A DNA stretch of 37,259 bases, from positions 1-37,259 of the forward strand of contig CAINWP010000141.1 in the NCBI GenBank assembly GCA_903854475.1, read 5' to 3'. Numbering within the stretch: position 1 is the stretch's first letter; each line of letters begins with the position of its first letter. Under the pieces are notes generated by a model. That model was not told where the DNA came from, made no database searches, and saw only the letters and a program-made list of their open reading frames with translations. This document shows positions 22,159 to 30,969 of this stretch, one piece after another. The translations under genes and the position numbers were made by a program. The stretch comes from an uncultured Verrucomicrobiota bacterium. GTDB taxonomy: Bacteria > Verrucomicrobiota > Verrucomicrobiia > Limisphaerales > UBA9464.

Positions 22159-24420
22159 ATGAACACGCTCCATCGCCTCCGCTGTCTGGCAGTCGTGCTT
22201 GCCCTCTCGGCTACCTCCTCTGATGCCGCTGAGTTGCCCGTGTTGCCCGTGCCCGATTGGCAACCCTTTGCTGCTCAGGTGCGCCGGGTGTCCGAGGCGC
22301 TGACGCTGGCGGGATCTCCTCTCAATGCGAAGGAACGCGCCGATCTCGAGGCGGCACTCACGGATAAAAACCCCGACAAGGCCCGCACCCGTACCCAGCA
22401 AATCTTGGACGCCCATGTGCTGGTGGCCGTCCAAGTCACGCCGGAGATGCGGGTCAAAGCCGCGCCGGGACCCGCACCGGCCGTCCTCCATGAAACGGGT
22501 TGGGTGACCTTCTTGGTGAAGGTTCACAACGAGGCGGGGACCACCTCGGCCCTCCGGGTGAGTAGTCCTCAGGCGGCCCGATTGCATGGATCTCCCGCCG
22601 AGACGGTTCCCGACCGCTGGCTAGATGTTTCGCTGGTACAGGCCGCTCCTTTGAAGCCGGAACTGGGAGGGCTTCCCGTGGAGTACCGGCTTGTTCAGAT
22701 TTATTCCCGGGATGCGGGTCGTCGCGAGGCGAAGTTGATCTTCGATGTCGGTCAGGGCTCCCAAGACCTGGGTTTTCGCAGCGAAGTGGACGCTCTCTTC
22801 ACCTGCCAGCCCGCCGTCCCGGTGCATCTCGAGGTGCTGGATGAACACGGCAAGCCCACCACTGCAGCCTTACTCATCACCGATTCTCGGGGGCATGTGT
22901 TCCCGGCCCAGTCCAAGCGGTTGGCTCCGGACTTCTTCTTCCACCCGCAAGTTTATCGGAATGACGGCGAATCCATCGGTTTGCCGGCCGGCCAGTATTC
23001 GGTCGAATTCTCCCGCGGACCCGAATCGCTCATTCAGCGGCACGCATTGGAAGTCGCTGCCGGTAAAACCAATCGCTGGCGCTTCCAAGTGCGGCGGTGG
23101 ATTGATCCCTCCACCCGCGGTTGGATTTCAGGTGATCACCACATTCATGCCGCCGGCTGCGCGCACTATGAAAAGCCGACCGAAGGAGTCCTCGCCGCGG
23201 ACATGATGCGTCATGTGCTGGGTGAAGATCTCAAGATCGGAGCCAACCTCACATGGGGGCCGTGTTTCGACTACCAGAAGCAGTTTTTCACCGGATCCGA
23301 TGACCCGGTCAGTCGTTGGCCCTACTTGCTGCGCTACGACGTGGAAGTCAGCGGGTTCGGGTCCCACAACTCGGGTCATTTGTGTTTGCTGCGCCTGCGT
23401 CAGCAACTGTACCCGGGCGGTGACTCCAAGAAGCACTGGCCGACGCTGGGGCTAAACACCCTCAAGTGGGCCAAGGCCCAGGGAGCCCTCACCGGCCCGG
23501 CGCACAGCGGTTGGGGACTGGAGCTCGACTCGACCGAGTTGCCCACTCAAAAGATCCCACCCTTCAGCGGCATCGGTGCCAATGAATACATCGTGGACGT
23601 GACCCACAACGTGCCGGGTCCGGATGGTAAACTCGTGCCCGCGGTAGACTTCATTAGCACCGTCGACACGCCCTATCCGTGGGAGTTGAACATTTGGTAC
23701 CACACGCTCAATGCCGGCTATCGCACCCGCATTAGCGGCGAGACCGATTTCCCCTGCATCTACGGCGAGCGCGTGGGTTTGGGACGCAGCTATGTGAAGC
23801 TCCCAGAACGCTGGTCTTATGAAGACTGGTGCGAGGGAATCCGAGCCGGACGCAATTATGTCGGGGATGGGCGCAGTCACTTGATGGACTTCCGGGCCGA
23901 CACGGTCGTCATGGGAGAGCAGGGGAGTTCTCTGCAATTGGCTAAGGGACGCCCGGTGGTGTTCCGGGTTCAGGCTGCGGCCCGGCTCAACGAGCAACCG
24001 CAGGTCGACATCCAGAGGCGCAAGTTTAGTGAGCAGCCTTACTGGCATATCGAGCGGGCTCGCATCGGTGCCAGCCGGAAGGTGCCGGTGGAATTAATCG
24101 AGAACGGCATCGCGGTAGCCCGCATGGAAATTGAGGCCGATGGAGCGCTGAAGCCCATCGAGATTTCTCACCCGGTGACGCGCAGCGGCTGGTACGCCCT
24201 GCGAATCTTGCCGAGTTCGCACACCAACCCGATCTTCATCGAGGTCGGCGGTCAGCCGATTCGCGAGCGACGTTCCATCCAGTGGTGTCTGGATTCGGTA
24301 GAACAGTGTTGGAAGCAGAAAGAGCGCTTCTTTACTGGGGCCGAGCACGGTCAGGCCGTCGCTGCTTTCGATTACGCTCGCCAGGAGTACCGCAGCCGTC
24401 TGGCAGCCGCGGGACCCTGA
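22159..24420 (+). CDS. Secreted CehA/McbA-like (PHP-type) metallohydrolase
   Basis: The start is moved to the ATG at 22159, giving a signal peptide (MNTLHRLRCLAVVLALSATSSDA). The 753-residue product has an all-beta N-terminal half (to about residue 310), with carboxypeptidase-regulatory-like sequence (PVHLEVLDEHGKPTTAALLITDSRG). The catalytic half has GWISGDHHIHAAGCAHY (the HxH metal motif of PHP phosphoesterase-like domains), GPAHSGWG and SGETDFPCIYGERVG, which supply further metal ligands. CehA-type members are metallohydrolases of the amidohydrolase/PHP fold; many secreted homologues in this phylum have unknown substrates. It is convergent with the TonB-receptor fusion gene (38 bp between stops). 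Confidence 0.75.
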   Translation: MNTLHRLRCLAVVLALSATSSDAAELPVLPVPDWQPFAAQVRRVSEALTLAGSPLNAKERADLEAALTDKNPDKARTRTQQILDAHVLVAVQVTPEMRVKAAPGPAPAVLHETGWVTFLVKVHNEAGTTSALRVSSPQAARLHGSPAETVPDRWLDVSLVQAAPLKPELGGLPVEYRLVQIYSRDAGRREAKLIFDVGQGSQDLGFRSEVDALFTCQPAVPVHLEVLDEHGKPTTAALLITDSRGHVFPAQSKRLAPDFFFHPQVYRNDGESIGLPAGQYSVEFSRGPESLIQRHALEVAAGKTNRWRFQVRRWIDPSTRGWISGDHHIHAAGCAHYEKPTEGVLAADMMRHVLGEDLKIGANLTWGPCFDYQKQFFTGSDDPVSRWPYLLRYDVEVSGFGSHNSGHLCLLRLRQQLYPGGDSKKHWPTLGLNTLKWAKAQGALTGPAHSGWGLELDSTELPTQKIPPFSGIGANEYIVDVTHNVPGPDGKLVPAVDFISTVDTPYPWELNIWYHTLNAGYRTRISGETDFPCIYGERVGLGRSYVKLPERWSYEDWCEGIRAGRNYVGDGRSHLMDFRADTVVMGEQGSSLQLAKGRPVVFRVQAAARLNEQPQVDIQRRKFSEQPYWHIERARIGASRKVPVELIENGIAVARMEIEADGALKPIEISHPVTRSGWYALRILPSSHTNPIFIEVGGQPIRERRSIQWCLDSVEQCWKQKERFFTGAEHGQAVAAFDYARQEYRSRLAAAGP

Positions 24421-24458
24421 GGCCCGGAACCTGGCCCTGTTCGCCTGGTCGGTGTGAT

Positions 24459-27400
24459 TTAAAAATCGGCCGACAGGGTCAGGCTGACCGTGATGCCGCG
24501 CTTGTAGCTGCGGAAGACGTACTGGTCGCCGTAGCGTTCCTCGCGGGTACCGAGGTCGTTGATGAGGGTCTGGCGGATCTCCGGATCCAGCAGGTTGCGC
24601 GCGCCGAAGCGCATTTTCCAACGCCGTCCGAGACGCTGGTTGACGAAGAAGTCGAGCGTGTTGATGGGTTGCTCGTAAATGTTCGGGCTGCCTTGGCCGC
24701 CATCGACCGCCAGTCGTTGGCCGCTGCGGGTGAAGGACACCGAGAAGGTGGTACGGCTCCGGGCGATTTCCCAGGCGAGGTCGGAGTTGAGGATGTACTT
24801 GGGTTGGTCGAACAACGGGCGATTGTAGAGGCCGACGCCATTACCCACCGGATAAAACACATCGACCTCGGAACTGATTAAGGCCGCGTTGCCGCCGAGA
24901 GTAATGCCCGCCAAAAGAGGGTCGAGGGCGGCCAAGTTCTTGCGCGCTTCAAACTCGAAACCCGAAACGATGGCGCTGGCATTGTTGGTGAAACTCACGA
25001 TGCCTGCGGCGTTGTCGGCGATGTAGGGCTCAACCGGGTTGAGAATGTTTTTTCGGAAATAGGCCGCCGAGAGGAGTTCGCCGGGCCGGGGAAACCACTC
25101 TACCCGCGCATCGTAGTTCTCAATTTCTGAACGCTTGAGGTCGGCATTACCGCGGTAGGCCAAGCCGTCGAAGGTGTCAAAGTACTCGAAGGGGGCGAAC
25201 TCGCGATAGGTGGGGCGAGCGATCGTCTGCGACCAGTTGAGCCGCAAATTGAAGTTGGAGGTGATCGGGAATACCCCACCGATGGAGGGAAGCACATCCG
25301 TTGTGGCGATGTTGCCGCTGGAGGAAGATCCCAGAATCCGGCTTCGAGGAAGCACTTCGGCCTTGAGGTCGGTTTGTTCGAATCGGGCCCCGCCCACGAG
25401 GCGGAACTTCGGTAGCACAAATAAATCAGCCATGGCGTACACGGCGGGAATGGACTGGGTTCCATCGTAGCCGTAGCCGTCGAAGGGCAATCCGGAGCGC
25501 AGGAAGGTGGCGTTGGGGAAGTAGTAGGCCGTGCGCGAGTTGGCTCCCGATCCCGTGGCGTTGGTGATGAATTGCTGGCCCTGGAAGTTGAGGACCGAGT
25601 TGGCGTAGCCGACCACATCGGGTTGATTGGCACCGGTGGTCTGGCTGATTTCGTACTCGAAGCGTTGTTCACGCAATCGGCGTTCGGATTCGAGGATGTT
25701 GCCGCCGACTTTGATGGAACTCTCGAGGCCATTTCCGGGCGTGAAGGGGATCGTGAGGTCGCTGCGGAAGTTCCAGCTCTTGTCCTGTGAGTCGCGGAAG
25801 AAGCGGGAAGGCTGGTTGATGTTGGGCAGCTCCGCCGACTGGGCGATGACGTTGGTGAAACCATTGCCCGACGGAGAGACGATCATCGGGAAGATGCGTT
25901 CGTCGGGGGAATTCTCGCCGGTGCCCGAACTCGAGAAGCTCCAGTCCAGTTGGGTGGATCCCACTTCGCGGAATTCATGGCGACCCTTGAACTGGAAGTT
26001 GCGCAAGTAGCGCTCGCGGTAGGTCAACTGCTCGATACGGGTCCGCTCTTCGGATCCCGGTTGGAACTGGTTGATCGTCTGCCCCGTCTCTTCGGTGATA
26101 TATTGCTGGGCGCTTTGGTTGTTGAGGAAGCTGAAGGACAATTCATGCCCGGGCATCAACTCCATGGCGGTGCTGGCCACGGCACCCCATCCGACGTTTA
26201 TGATCGACTGATCGCGTCGGAATTCGGAGGTGCGGATAAGTGGGCCCCCGTCTACCGGATCGGTGCCGTAAGAATAGCGACCGCGGAAGGCATTCTCGTA
26301 GAACTGGAATTGGCGATCGTGATTGAAGGTTCCGAACCAGCCAAAGCGTCGGCCGAAAAGCCACGTGGTGTCGCCGCTCGAGACCGCGAAATTGGAGTTT
26401 GGCCCCGGTTGGCCCATCGACGGGGCGAAGGTGGTGTTGTTGAAAGAACGCAAGGCCGCGTCGTACTTTTGGGCCAAGGCCAGTCGCTCGGCACCCGCTG
26501 CTTGCTGGGTGGTGTTGCGCCACGGACGCTGAGCATCGGTGATGATCGACGGATCGATGAGTGCCTTTGAGGGCAGCGCTCTGGAACCATCATCCATCGC
26601 CCAGAAATCATTGGCGCCACCCGGAATCTTCAAGAAGCCCTCGTTCATTGTTGCCGAGCTGTTGAGCCCGGTTCCGGCGGAGACCGTGGTGAAGCCCTTG
26701 GCTGGGAAGGATTTGGTGACGATGTTCACTGCGCCGCCGGCAAATCCGCCCTGAAGATCGGGAGTGAAGGTCTTGCTCACCACCACCCGGTCAATCATGG
26801 CGGCGGGGATTAGGTCAAGTTGAGGCGCCCGGCGTCGAGGGTCGGCACTCGGAAGCTCTGCACCATTCAGGGTGGCGATGTTGTACCGGTCATTCAGGCC
26901 GCGGATGACGATCTGGCGGTTGTCCGTCGCCACCACGCCGGTGATTTTGGTGGTGATTTGTGAGGCGTCGCCGCCACCGGTCCGCGCGATTTGCTCTGCG
27001 CTGATGGCTTCTTGTGACGTGGCCGCGTTCTTTCGCTCTTCCAACACGGCCGCCACGGTACTGGGCTTGGTGGTCGCGTCATCAAAGGCCGACTTGGCCG
27101 CGGTGGCGGAAGCGGTGGACTTAGAAGCACCCAAAGTGCCGGCACCTGTACCGGGTTTGCCCTGGATGGGGCGGACCGGTGCCGCGTCGGGCTTGCGGAC
27201 TTCGGCCTTGAAGAAATTGCCCGCGCCGCCCCCTTGGGCGGGGGGCGCATCGGAACGGGCGGCCGTCGCGGTCGGCGGTGCGGCCGTGGCCGGCGCGGTG
27301 GCAGTCGGTGGGGCTGCGGTCTCCTCGACGATGTCGCTCGCTTTGGGCTTGGGAATCTCCGGTGAGGGTTCCGGAGGCTTGGGCTTCGGTTTGGGTTTCT

Positions 27401-27554
27401 CCGGCGGACGGATGCCGGTGATTTGATAAATCGCCTGCGGCACGAACCCAGCCCGGTGGGCCAAATAGGCCAGACCACCCAAGGCTAGGACGTGGACGAT
27501 CATCGAGATGATCAGACTCGAGCGGTCCGTCTTCTTTTTGGCGTTGCGGGCCAT
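24459..27554 (-). CDS. TonB-dependent outer-membrane receptor fused to a TonB-like inner-membrane anchor
   Basis: One uninterrupted 1031-residue ORF. Residues about 12-33 form a hydrophobic helix after a basic N-terminus (RNAKKKTDR) and contain S17-MIV-H21, the same SxxxH spacing used by TonB to contact ExbB/ExbD. Residues about 49-71 are Pro/Lys/Glu-rich (PPEKPKPKPKPPEPSPEIPK), as in TonB's periplasmic spacer, followed by a low-complexity Ala/Thr/Pro linker to about 170. From about 185 a receptor plug begins (IVIRGLNDRYNIATLNGAE, RVVVSKTFTPDLQGGFAGGA, VNIVTKSFP) and then a 22-strand-type barrel ending in ...TVSLTLSADF with terminal Phe. TonB's C-terminal domain and a normal cleavable signal are absent. 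It lies nine bases after exbD, so the motor genes are in the same operon. The substrate is unknown. Confidence 0.9.
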   Translation of the reverse strand: MARNAKKKTDRSSLIISMIVHVLALGGLAYLAHRAGFVPQAIYQITGIRPPEKPKPKPKPPEPSPEIPKPKASDIVEETAAPPTATAPATAAPPTATAARSDAPPAQGGGAGNFFKAEVRKPDAAPVRPIQGKPGTGAGTLGASKSTASATAAKSAFDDATTKPSTVAAVLEERKNAATSQEAISAEQIARTGGGDASQITTKITGVVATDNRQIVIRGLNDRYNIATLNGAELPSADPRRRAPQLDLIPAAMIDRVVVSKTFTPDLQGGFAGGAVNIVTKSFPAKGFTTVSAGTGLNSSATMNEGFLKIPGGANDFWAMDDGSRALPSKALIDPSIITDAQRPWRNTTQQAAGAERLALAQKYDAALRSFNNTTFAPSMGQPGPNSNFAVSSGDTTWLFGRRFGWFGTFNHDRQFQFYENAFRGRYSYGTDPVDGGPLIRTSEFRRDQSIINVGWGAVASTAMELMPGHELSFSFLNNQSAQQYITEETGQTINQFQPGSEERTRIEQLTYRERYLRNFQFKGRHEFREVGSTQLDWSFSSSGTGENSPDERIFPMIVSPSGNGFTNVIAQSAELPNINQPSRFFRDSQDKSWNFRSDLTIPFTPGNGLESSIKVGGNILESERRLREQRFEYEISQTTGANQPDVVGYANSVLNFQGQQFITNATGSGANSRTAYYFPNATFLRSGLPFDGYGYDGTQSIPAVYAMADLFVLPKFRLVGGARFEQTDLKAEVLPRSRILGSSSSGNIATTDVLPSIGGVFPITSNFNLRLNWSQTIARPTYREFAPFEYFDTFDGLAYRGNADLKRSEIENYDARVEWFPRPGELLSAAYFRKNILNPVEPYIADNAAGIVSFTNNASAIVSGFEFEARKNLAALDPLLAGITLGGNAALISSEVDVFYPVGNGVGLYNRPLFDQPKYILNSDLAWEIARSRTTFSVSFTRSGQRLAVDGGQGSPNIYEQPINTLDFFVNQRLGRRWKMRFGARNLLDPEIRQTLINDLGTREERYGDQYVFRSYKRGITVSLTLSADF

Positions 27555-27563
27555 GACGGTTCT

Positions 27564-28016
27564 TTATTTCGCAGCGCCCGCGGTGTCCGTCGCGAGGCCG
27601 ATCTTGGTCACATTGGCCCGTGTTAGGATGTCGAGAACTTGAACCACCTTCTGGTAGTTCACGTTCTCGTCGCCACGCACCACGACGCTCAGGTCTGGGT
27701 TGCTCTTGCGGAAGCGGATGATCTCATCCTCAAGCTTCTTGAGGGTGATGGGCTCGGCGTTGAAGTAGATGTTTCCCGCGGCATCGACCGTGACATTGTT
27801 AATGTCTTGTTTGGTTTGGTTCTGCGGCGGCTGCTGCGCGGCCGAGGGCAGGTTGATGTCGATGTCGTTGGTCGAGGGCGCTGTGGTGATGATGAAGATC
27901 ACCAGAAGCACGAAGGCCAAATCCAGCAGCGGGGTGATGTTGAGTTCACCCATCGCATGGTGATGGGATGCGGAATATTTTTTGCGTCCACGACGCCCGG
28001 CGGCTGCTGCGCTCAT
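27564..28016 (-). CDS. exbD: ExbD/TolR-family proton-channel subunit
   Basis: The 150-residue product has one membrane helix near the N-terminus, GELNITPLLDLAFVLLVIFIITTAP, containing the conserved Asp (D32, matching D25 of E. coli ExbD) that carries protons. The periplasmic domain ends with SVVVRGDENVNYQKVVQVLDILTRANVTKIGLATD, the usual ExbD/TolR fold. The ATG overlaps the exbB stop (ATGA), so they are translationally coupled. It should power the fused receptor encoded next. Confidence 0.95.
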   Translation of the reverse strand: MSAAAAGRRGRKKYSASHHHAMGELNITPLLDLAFVLLVIFIITTAPSTNDIDINLPSAAQQPPQNQTKQDINNVTVDAAGNIYFNAEPITLKKLEDEIIRFRKSNPDLSVVVRGDENVNYQKVVQVLDILTRANVTKIGLATDTAGAAK

Positions 28017-28801
28017 GGGCGATGGTTCGGATTTTGAGCCTGCTGACCGAAGTTAATGTTCCGCAGCGCGTCGGCGATTTCGTCCGCCAGAGCGCGGTTG
28101 TCGACGTACTGGTGCTCCAGGTCGGTCATCACCTCGGAGTTGAAGTTATCTAGCTCCTGCGTGATGCCGCGGATGGCGGTGATCATTAGGTTGTAGGCGA
28201 ACATCGCAGGGATGGCCACGAAGAGACCGACGACCGTGGCGATGAGTGCGCCGGCGACACCCGGAGCCATCGCAGTGAGGCTCGCGCTGGCCGCCATGGC
28301 AATGCCAGAGAAGGTTTCCATCACGCCCCAAACCGTGCCTAGAAGACCGATGAAGGGGCCGCCCGAAACGGCTGTGGTCAGGATGATCATGCCCTTTTCT
28401 AGCGACAACGCCTCGGCGCTGACCGCTCGCTCTAGGGCCACTTGAACGGACTGGAAGGACTCGACACTAATGCGCTTCTTACCTTTTACCGTCACCGGGT
28501 TGTTCTCCAAGTGGTACTCCACTTCACCGCAACCGGAGGTGTAGATCTCGAAGGCCGGGGCTCCGGAAAACTCTCGCTTGTCGCGGAAGAGCGTCATCGG
28601 ATCCTTGGACTCCCGATAGGCGGCCAGGAACTTCCTGCTCATGGCGCGGGCCTTCAAGATTTGACGGCCTTTGGTGATGATCACCGACCAGGAGACCATC
28701 GATACTAGGATCAGGGCCGAGATGGTCATCTTGCCCTCGATCGTCGCCTTCTCGAAAGCGAAGGTGAGGGCGTTGGCGAGGATGGGTTGGAACGGGTCCA
28801 T
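28013..28801 (-). CDS. exbB: ExbB/TolQ/MotA-family proton-channel subunit
   Basis: The 262-residue product has three predicted membrane helices: about 24-45 (ISALILVSMVSWSVIITKG), about 140-165 and about 180-210. The family core GGPFIGLLGTVWGVMETFSGI and PGVAGALIATVVGLFVAIPAMFAYN (pore-lining Thr/Ala-Gly motifs) is intact. The large cytoplasmic loop between TM1 and TM2 is present. Together with ExbD it forms the proton-motive-force motor for TonB. Here the only TonB-like protein in the operon is the N-terminal part of the receptor. Confidence 0.95.
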   Translation of the reverse strand: MDPFQPILANALTFAFEKATIEGKMTISALILVSMVSWSVIITKGRQILKARAMSRKFLAAYRESKDPMTLFRDKREFSGAPAFEIYTSGCGEVEYHLENNPVTVKGKKRISVESFQSVQVALERAVSAEALSLEKGMIILTTAVSGGPFIGLLGTVWGVMETFSGIAMAASASLTAMAPGVAGALIATVVGLFVAIPAMFAYNLMITAIRGITQELDNFNSEVMTDLEHQYVDNRALADEIADALRNINFGQQAQNPNHRP

Positions 28802-28845
28802 GATCGATCGGTCTCTCGTTGAAAAAGTTTAGGGTGCTCGGCCGA

Positions 28846-29181
28846 TTACTTCGCGGTGGCCCCAGCGGGCGCGTTTGTTCCGAAGAGGCTAGATCCGAAG
28901 TTGGACCGTTCGCCGAAGGACTCGACGGAGCCCTTTTGAATGCGCACCACGAATTCCTTCATGTCACCGACGCCCTTGTTGAGGAGGTTGTAGGTGAGGA
29001 ACTCCACGTCGCCCTGGGCCGAGATGGCGTGTGGGCGACCCAGAGTCTTCACAACCTCGTCGCGAGACATTCCTAGGGAGAGATGGTTGAGCTTAGCCGA
29101 GGAGGAGGCGCAGCCGACCATCCATGCGGCGGCAGCGCAGGTGGCGGCGAGTACGGTGATCCGGCGGATCGAAGCGTTCAT
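28846..29181 (-). CDS. BamE/SmpA-like small lipoprotein leading the exbBD operon
   Basis: The start is set at the ATG at 29181, yielding a lipoprotein signal (ITVLAATCAAAAWMVGC, lipobox MVGC). The mature protein of about 85 residues has LSLGMSRDEVVKTLGRPHAISAQGDVEFLTYNL, the SmpA/OmlA (BamE) pattern L-x-GM-x-x-x-E-V-x-x-x-LG-P. A C-terminal low-complexity tail (NFGSSLFGTNAPAGATAK) follows. BamE-like lipoproteins bind outer-membrane assembly machinery or the cell wall. Its position 44 bp before exbB suggests a helper for assembly or anchoring of the fused receptor. Confidence 0.75.
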   Translation of the reverse strand: MNASIRRITVLAATCAAAAWMVGCASSSAKLNHLSLGMSRDEVVKTLGRPHAISAQGDVEFLTYNLLNKGVGDMKEFVVRIQKGSVESFGERSNFGSSLFGTNAPAGATAK

Positions 29182-29261
29182 GCGGCAAGATCTTTGCAAC
29201 TGCAGATGGCGGCAGTTTGTCGTGTTTGTGACAAACGTGATACGAATGCTACTCGAATTCG
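29182..29261 (-). promoter_or_regulatory. Control region of the lipoprotein-exbBD-receptor operon
   Basis: About 80 bp between the AraC stop and the lipoprotein ATG hold two symmetric elements: GTTTG-TGA-CAAAC at 29224-29236 and ACGAAT-N9-ATTCGT at 29242-29262. On the minus strand, TGACAA near the AraC stop and TAGCAT about 18 bp further could be -35 and -10 boxes. The adjacent AraC-type regulator is the obvious candidate to act here; AraC proteins usually bind direct repeats, so the symmetric sites may belong to another factor. Confidence 0.35.
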
Positions 29262-30104
29262 TTACACGATTGTCATGGATCTGGTACTGGAACGTTGAGA
29301 TGCCTGCTGCTGTTGCCACTGAGTGGGCGCCATTCCGAACTGCCTTCGGAACCACGCCCGAAAAGCGTCTGCACCCTCGTAGCCGCAAGCCTTGGCCACC
29401 GAGGCGATGTCTGAGTCGGCTTGGGCCAGCATCGCGCAGGCCTTCACCTTGAGCCATTCCCGTTGTTGTCCCGGCAGGCTACCGCCGAAGCGTTCCCGGT
29501 AAATCAACAGCAGACGTCGGGTCTCGCAGTGGCAACGGCGGGCCAATTCCTCGACGGGCATAGTCATTAATTGCGCGTCGGTCAGTTGGTGGAGCAGTTC
29601 CTCCAGTCGATCTCCCGCATCCCGTGGTGAACCCACGGGTATGGAGGACTTGTAGGCAGGGGGAGACAGGACCGTAGACACCAACTCCAACAACCGCGCC
29701 CGTTGCTCCAGCGATCCGGTGTCGTTGGAGAGGTGGGTGTTGGTGAAGCGTTGAGCAGCGGGATTCTCCCGGTCGAGAACCCAAGGCAGAGTGGGGTCGA
29801 TTTGATCCGGATGGTCGATCCGGCGACGCTCCAACAGCGTGAAGATCCCGAAGAGCGTGGTTGGATCTAGTCGAAACCAACGGAACGAAAGGCTGCCCAG
29901 TTGGCTGGCCCGTAGCCTCAGCAAACAGTTTCCGCCATGGATCGCGACCATCCCGGTGGACAAGGCGCGGCTAGGGGTCTCGCCCATTAGGTAGGCGTCC
30001 CCAGAAACCAGCCACAGGAAGGTCCAGCCTGAACTTGGAAAGTCCCACTCCTCCCCCCTGTTGAGGCGCCCTTCGTTGAGCAAGAGAGAGGAATCTAGAC
30101 CCAT
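29262..30104 (-). CDS. AraC-family transcriptional regulator
   Basis: The start is set at the ATG at 30104 (MGLDSSLLLNEGRLNRGEEW); a GTG at 30137 is the alternative. The 280-residue product has an N-terminal cupin-like sensor (WTFLWLVSGDAYLMGE, GMVAIHGGNCLLRL). The C-terminal pair of helix-turn-helix motifs includes MPVEELARRCHCETRRLLLIYRERFG and DIASVAKACGYEGADAFRAWFRRQFGMAPTQW, the AraC signature. It lies directly upstream of the lipoprotein-exbB-exbD-receptor operon on the same strand and probably controls it. The effector is unknown. Confidence 0.9.
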   Translation of the reverse strand: MGLDSSLLLNEGRLNRGEEWDFPSSGWTFLWLVSGDAYLMGETPSRALSTGMVAIHGGNCLLRLRASQLGSLSFRWFRLDPTTLFGIFTLLERRRIDHPDQIDPTLPWVLDRENPAAQRFTNTHLSNDTGSLEQRARLLELVSTVLSPPAYKSSIPVGSPRDAGDRLEELLHQLTDAQLMTMPVEELARRCHCETRRLLLIYRERFGGSLPGQQREWLKVKACAMLAQADSDIASVAKACGYEGADAFRAWFRRQFGMAPTQWQQQQASQRSSTRSMTIV

Positions 30105-30213
30105 CGTAATTTTTAGACTTTTTGGCCGACGCGTCACACAAGCATGACGCGCAGGAAACAGAACGGTGACATTTTGCGCCGAGGCCCTGCGCGTTTGGGA
30201 GCCGGGTATCCCT

Positions 30214-30252
30214 CAAAAGCAAAAGTCCCTCGCCGCAGGGGTGCGACGAGGG
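30214..30252 (-). terminator. Rho-independent terminator after the PEP-CTERM gene
   Basis: On the minus strand, CCCTCGTCGCA and TGCGGCGAGGG form an 11-bp stem (one T-G) around a CCCC loop, followed by ACTTTTGCTTTT. It lies 26 bp past the stop of the PEP-CTERM gene and ends the phosphatase transcript before the AraC gene. Confidence 0.85.
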
Positions 30253-30278
30253 GTGATCTTAAAGCAACGTTGCAAACC

Positions 30279-30938
30279 TCAGCGTTGAGCCGAAGCGCGG
30301 CGCCGGAAGAGGAGGGCTCCGAACCCGGCCAATCCTACGAGGCTGAGGGCTACGGAACTGGGCTCAGGCACGGATGAGTACTGGATGTTGTCGTACAAGG
30401 CGCCGGAAGGCAGCAGCACCATGTCGACGCCGCTGATCGGTGCCGCCAAGGCGGCGGTGAAGCCGGGGCTCGTCTGATTGGCCGGAATGGACGCGAGCAA
30501 GGTGTTGCCAGTGGAACTAACTCGGTAGAACTGAATCGTTGCACCGGGGTCTCCATAGGTGTCCTTGTCCAGCGTCACCGAGAACTGGGCCAGCATTTGC
30601 GGTGAACTAAACCGCACGAGGGTCGGTTGGAACACTCCGTCGAGCGCCACCAACCCCGACGGAGCGCTACCGCGGTCGTAGAACGCCGGGTTGCGCACCA
30701 GGATAGGGCTGGAGCCGTCGAAGAGGCGCCAGCGTTCGGTGCCTGCGATTTCGTCGCCGTCAGTATTAAAGTCGGGAGACCATGTGGCCTCGCCGAAGCT
30801 AACACCCGTCGGCGCGGCCTGGTTGGCCGGTGTCCCGGAGTTCAGGGCATCGAAGGTGATCGAGATGGACTGCGCTTGGGACGCGGTCGCGAGGAGCAGG
30901 CCCGCCATCAGAGCGGCCGAGAATGAAGGGTTGATCAT
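30279..30938 (-). CDS. PEP-CTERM anchored exported protein
   Basis: The 219-residue product has a signal peptide (SFSAALMAGLLLATASQAQ), a beta-rich middle, and a textbook C-terminal sorting signal: VPEPSSVALSLVGLAGFGALLFRRRASAQR (VPEP motif, hydrophobic helix, Arg cluster). Such proteins are processed by an exosortase, which is not in this window. The stop of the alkaline phosphatase lies 31 bp upstream, so the two are probably co-transcribed. The middle domain is unrecognised, so the role in phosphate acquisition or surface coating is open. Confidence 0.9.
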   Translation of the reverse strand: MINPSFSAALMAGLLLATASQAQSISITFDALNSGTPANQAAPTGVSFGEATWSPDFNTDGDEIAGTERWRLFDGSSPILVRNPAFYDRGSAPSGLVALDGVFQPTLVRFSSPQMLAQFSVTLDKDTYGDPGATIQFYRVSSTGNTLLASIPANQTSPGFTAALAAPISGVDMVLLPSGALYDNIQYSSVPEPSSVALSLVGLAGFGALLFRRRASAQR

Positions 30939-30969
30939 AGTGAAAGGTGGTTCGGGAGAAGCGCCCGAT

